Positions 60,494-64,000 of a stretch of DNA of 64,000 bases are shown here, one piece after another (the stretch's first letter is position 1; every line of letters begins with the position of its first letter). Position numbers and translations under genes: made by a program. Origin of the DNA: Chlorops oryzae (taxonomy: Eukaryota; Arthropoda; Insecta; Diptera; Chloropidae); the NCBI GenBank assembly GCA_020466095.1, contig CM035808.1, forward strand, positions 47,057,393 through 47,121,392. Direction: 5' to 3'. The notes under the pieces were generated by a model. The model had not been told where the DNA came from, made no database searches, and saw only the letters and a program-made list of their open reading frames with translations.

Positions 60494-62844
60494 TTTTTTC
60501 ACAATAACAAAAGTTGCTTCACAAAAGACGCTCTATCTCACAAACTAATTGACTTACAGACGTCAAATTTTGACACGAATCATTTGAAGATTGCCACTAT
60601 ATAAAAATAATATGCTTTTAATACTAGCGACGCCATCTATGTGTCAGACCGGGGAATTATCAACCAACCTGTTAGGTCGACTTAAATCGTTTTTGTTTTT
60701 GCAAAGTAAATCGATTTTTTTTCGTTTGTATACACTTCTCTTTACACGGATCGTGCCCATCGTGTTTATCATTCGGGGAATTCGGCAAATCAAAAACACG
60801 ATTTTTCGATTGCCAAAAATTGACATTTCGTAAAAGAAATGCTTGGACCCTAAGCCCGAACAAATATTAAATTCTTTTATCTTTGTTTTATCGAAATTTA
60901 TTTGGATTTCGAGACTTAACCCATTAAGTAAAAAATTTTGTACATTAGAGTTAATTATATTGGCATTTAATGGGTTAATCTTGAAAAAGTTAATCTAAGA
61001 GGCTGTTTCCACTATAGCCGCATCTTGCATCTTTCAGCATTTTGGCAAGATGCGAAAAAATGCCGTATGAATGTACATGCAATGGTTGTTGTATGCTGAA
61101 CCGCATCTATCAAGAAAATGCGATATTTTTCCGATTATCTATCGATTTTAACAGCACATATGTATCTATTGAAACATATGTGAATAACCAGCATTTCAGA
61201 AATTTTCAGCAGGAATGGCGGTGGAAACCAAGAAGAAATGCAAGAAAACCATTTCGAATTATAATACAATTTATTAAATTCCTTTGTTCCAATGAAAACA
61301 ATGAAGGCGACCGAGTGTGCTGGACATGCACATATCGATTGTAAACAAAAATCAGGTGATTTGAAAGATGCTACATGAAAAATGCTAGTGGATAAAATTT
61401 TATTAAATCCAAAAGGGTACATTGGTACTTAATGGGTTAATCATTAAAAAGTTTATTCAGCTTAGAAAACAGTGGTCTGATTGCTGAGATTCAAAAATAA
61501 ATAAATTAAATTTGAGTAATCCCAAAGGGAACATTAGTGCCCAATAGGTTAAGAAGACATAATAAGTTAATTCACCACATGTCTCAATTTGCTTTTGAAA
61601 CGAAAAAAAAATTTAAGACATTTCTGGATTTTTCTACACGTGCTTATATAATTTATAATCAACTATATTTTTTCTTCTTTTCAAGCAATCATTTCTTCAG
61701 CATTATCGCACGCGTAAAGCTTCATTTCTTTTGGCAGCAAATTTCGTGCTTTCGCTTCTTCACATTTCTTCATTTGTTCGTTTCGCACTTTCCATTGCAG
61801 TACAATTTGCCATTTCTTGCGAAAATTAATTTTGTATGCACTTTTACGATTGCAATTGCGTTGCTTTCATTTATTTCTTTTGCTTTGCAATCAATTTCAA
61901 TCAGAGAAGCAATCAAACGCCCAATAACAAACACAAACACAAACACACAAACAACAAGCACGTGCAGCAAAACGCGTACACACGTGTCCACCTGCGAGCC
62001 ATAACAGGGATTTGAGCACTTTCAACACTTTAGAAAACATTTCAATTCGAAACTTTTTACGATCTCCTCAACTTAAGCCCACAAGCGTGGAGTTGCAAGT
62101 TCGTGTAGCTCGATGGCAACAATGACAGCAATGGCAACAGTGGCAGCAATCGCAGCAGTGGCAACAATGACCACAGTAAAATATAGTTTCCTAAAGTTAG
62201 CCTTTTTATTTTATTTTTTTTTTCTTTTTTGTATTGTATTTTTTTACGATTCTTTTTATTTTGTGGCAGCCCGTACAGTGCATTTTGTTCTTCGCAGTGT
62301 TTTTGTTGTTGTGGGTTTTCTTCTCTTCCTTCTCAAAACAATTTGTATGCAAAAAACGTTTCTCTACGTATTTGCGATGCATCGCAACGTCATCAGAATT
62401 TTGAATAGAAACGTCTTTTTGTGCACCCAAAAAAAAAAAATAAATAAATAAAAAAATTATGTAAATAAAAATAAATCTTACGAGAGAAATTCTTATGCAT
62501 GATTTGGCTTCCGCATTTGAGAGTGCAGTCGAAATTTTTTGTTTTAATTAAAAACATATTTTTCTAGCGACTTCCTCCTCTAGCTTCTTTCGATTTAATG
62601 TTTTATTTATGCAATAATTTTTGGAGGTATTTTAAAATAAGTAAATTGTTTGTTTGATTGTTTGAAAAAGTAGATCTGAGAAAATATGCCAATCTCATTC
62701 CGAGGACCTTCTATGTAATAACTTATTATTCCAAATAAGGAACAAATCAAGATTTCATCCTTCTTGTTTGTGTTTTTCATTTTCGACTGTCTCATTGAGA
62801 AGGATTTCGGTGAGAAGTTCTTCCTTCGGACCTGCTTGAGAGCT

Positions 62845-62935
62845 GTGTGAGAGGGAGAGTTTGAGAGAGAGAGTGAGAGAGAGAGTGAGAGAGAGAGTGA
62901 GAGAGGAGAGAGAGAGAGAGTGAGAGAGAGAGAGA

Positions 62936-62980
<45 letters not shown>

Positions 62981-63187
62981 AGAGTGAGAGAGAGATTGAG
63001 AGTGAGTGAGAGAGAGTTGAGAGAGAGTGAGAGAGAGTGAGAGAGAGTGAGAGAGAGTGAGAGAGAAAGTGGGAGAGAGTGAAAAAGAAAGTGGGAGAGA
63101 GTGAGAGAGAGAGACAGTGAGAGAGTGAGAGGGAGTGAGAGAGAGTTAGAGAGACAGTGAGAGAGTGAGAGAGAGTGGGCGAGAAAG
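62845..63187 (+). repeat. GA/GTGA-rich microsatellite, about 340 bp
   Basis: A nearly pure purine strand of GAGA with interspersed GAGTGA units in a quasi-periodic pattern. Such tracts bind GAGA factor in flies and can form triplex DNA; both are inference here. Confidence 0.92.
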
Positions 63188-64000
63188 TTTTAAGCCTTAA
63201 GTTAAATTCGAGAATTCTCGATGGAAATACCCACAGATTGCTTTAAGAATACTGTTTAGTGTTTCTATTCCTGTAGTAAAGTTTTCCGTCCTTTTCGCCT
63301 GTTCTCGTGGTGTGGGTGTTTTGGGAATAAAACAAATTTCCTCAGATTAGGTGCAGGGATTGATCAAGAGCAAACTCTCGTTACCAGAGTGGACATAACT
63401 ATTTTCTAAACGAAAAACTTTTTTAAATAAAAGGATTGTTTGTTTTTTATAACTTTAATTAGATCGAAATTCTTTAAGATAAGCATTATTTTACATAAAC
63501 ATCTAATAATTTTTATTTCTTCTTTTCAGGTAATTATCAAAACTGTCTCTAATCTTGATGTACATTCCAGCCAAGTAAGAGAATCAATTTCCTATTAACG
63601 ATTTAACCCTTAGAACAGCTCTTTAAATCTAATAATTCGTTCAACAATTTCAAGTCTGAGGAACGTTTAAATATATTTAGGTTTATTCCATTTTTAGACT
63701 ATTCTGTTCGAGTCTTCGAGTGTTCTCGTTTTGCTAAAAAAAAGTCGAAAAAATATGTTAGCATACAATCTTCGGCGTGTATCTGGTTTATGCCTCAAGT
63801 GGCCGAAATGACTTCGTCTAACGGCTTTCATGAGCCTCTTCGTTAACCGTTAACTACTGCGTTTATGTACATTTCTTTTTCGTTTCTGTTCTTTCTCTTT
63901 TTGTTTTTGCTCATGCTCTGGCTCTGTCGACCTAGACAACTTGACTTTTCCTCATACCCATTTCGGAATAAGAAGTTCTTCCACTTTAAAAGGAGCCTCA

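Larger units (their letters stand above)
59228..60672 (-). mobile_element. Himar1-like mariner (irritans subfamily), defective
   Basis: Flanked by TA (59226-59227 and 60673-60674). The first 27 bp begin ACAGGTTGGCTGATAAGTCC, as in Himar1; the other end differs at two positions in 27. Without a 147-bp nested insertion (60310-60456) and its 4-bp duplication the length is 1,294 bp, close to the family's ~1,287. It sits inside the larger TIR element. Confidence 0.95.
59021..60861. mobile_element. Composite TIR element with a tRNA-like module and a mariner inside
   Basis: The arms 59021-59105 and about 60775-60861 are inverted repeats starting GTTCGGACTTAGGGTCCAAG and, on the opposite strand, GTTCGGGCTTAGGGTCCAAG, ending near GATTTGCCGAA on each. 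Between them lie a tRNA-like block (59127-59207, minus) and the mariner (59228-60672). Without the mariner the element is about 0.4 kb. No target duplication could be fixed; similarity of the arms may run some 10 bp further out. Confidence 0.68.
42747..64000. other. Probable long first intron of the gene at 41943, repeat-rich
   Basis: After the donor at 42747 no exon with a plausible acceptor, donor and protein signal was found on the + strand, and the only coding found is in transposons. Long fly genes with low-complexity first exons often have such introns. Alternative short genes here cannot be excluded. Between marked repeats the DNA is AT-rich with homopolymer and dinucleotide runs. Confidence 0.5.

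Noticed and set aside
61537..62004. 155-codon open frame
   Set aside because: Phe/Thr/Asn-rich, no domain, no splice context and no coding-like codon bias; probably chance in AT-rich DNA.

Overview
This window is nuclear DNA of a higher (cyclorrhaphan) fly. The evidence is AT-rich DNA with short GT-AG introns, genes rich in poly-Gln, poly-His and poly-Ser tracts, an animal Rhophilin gene, a C2H2 zinc-finger gene and a dense load of class II transposons, among them a Himar1-type (irritans subfamily) mariner. I cannot name the species. Nothing here is bacterial or viral.

Genes. (1) 4617-8775, + strand: nine 3' exons of a Rhophilin homologue, encoding the BRO1 domain, the PDZ domain and a Ser-rich tail. 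The 5' exons lie outside the window or were not found. (2) 32135-27444, - strand: a two-exon zinc-finger gene with a Gln/Glu/Asp-rich N-terminus, seven fingers and a long low-complexity C-terminus. Its reading frame breaks once at an A7 run beside a CAA repeat. (3) 41943-42746, + strand: the first coding exon of a low-complexity (Gln/His/Ser) protein. It ends in a good splice donor, and its other exons are probably beyond 64000. Genes 2 and 3 are divergent.

Everything else is non-coding and full of transposons. 1-4616 holds a tRNA-derived SINE. 6.7-7.6 kb (a Rhophilin intron) holds a hAT MITE inside a 121-126 bp tandem array. 8.8-27.4 kb holds MITEs, a foldback element with 405-bp arms, and two TIR elements with tRNA-like modules inside them. 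32.1-41.9 kb, between the divergent genes, is a nested mosaic bracketed by an inverted duplication of the zinc-finger gene's 5' flank. 42.7-64 kb, probably a long first intron of gene 3, holds a second foldback element, a Tc1 element interrupted by a hAT MITE, a 5'-truncated non-LTR retrotransposon, a defective Himar1-like mariner inside a larger tRNA-bearing TIR element, and a 340-bp GA tract.

Most notable patterns: hAT-type elements with perfect 8-bp target duplications and their own subterminal repeat arrays; a Tc1 transposase whose frame is intact across the hAT insertion; three TIR-bounded elements each containing a tRNA-like polymerase III promoter module; and two long near-perfect hairpins that could be small-RNA sources. 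Identifications rest on motif reading alone, as no searches were run.
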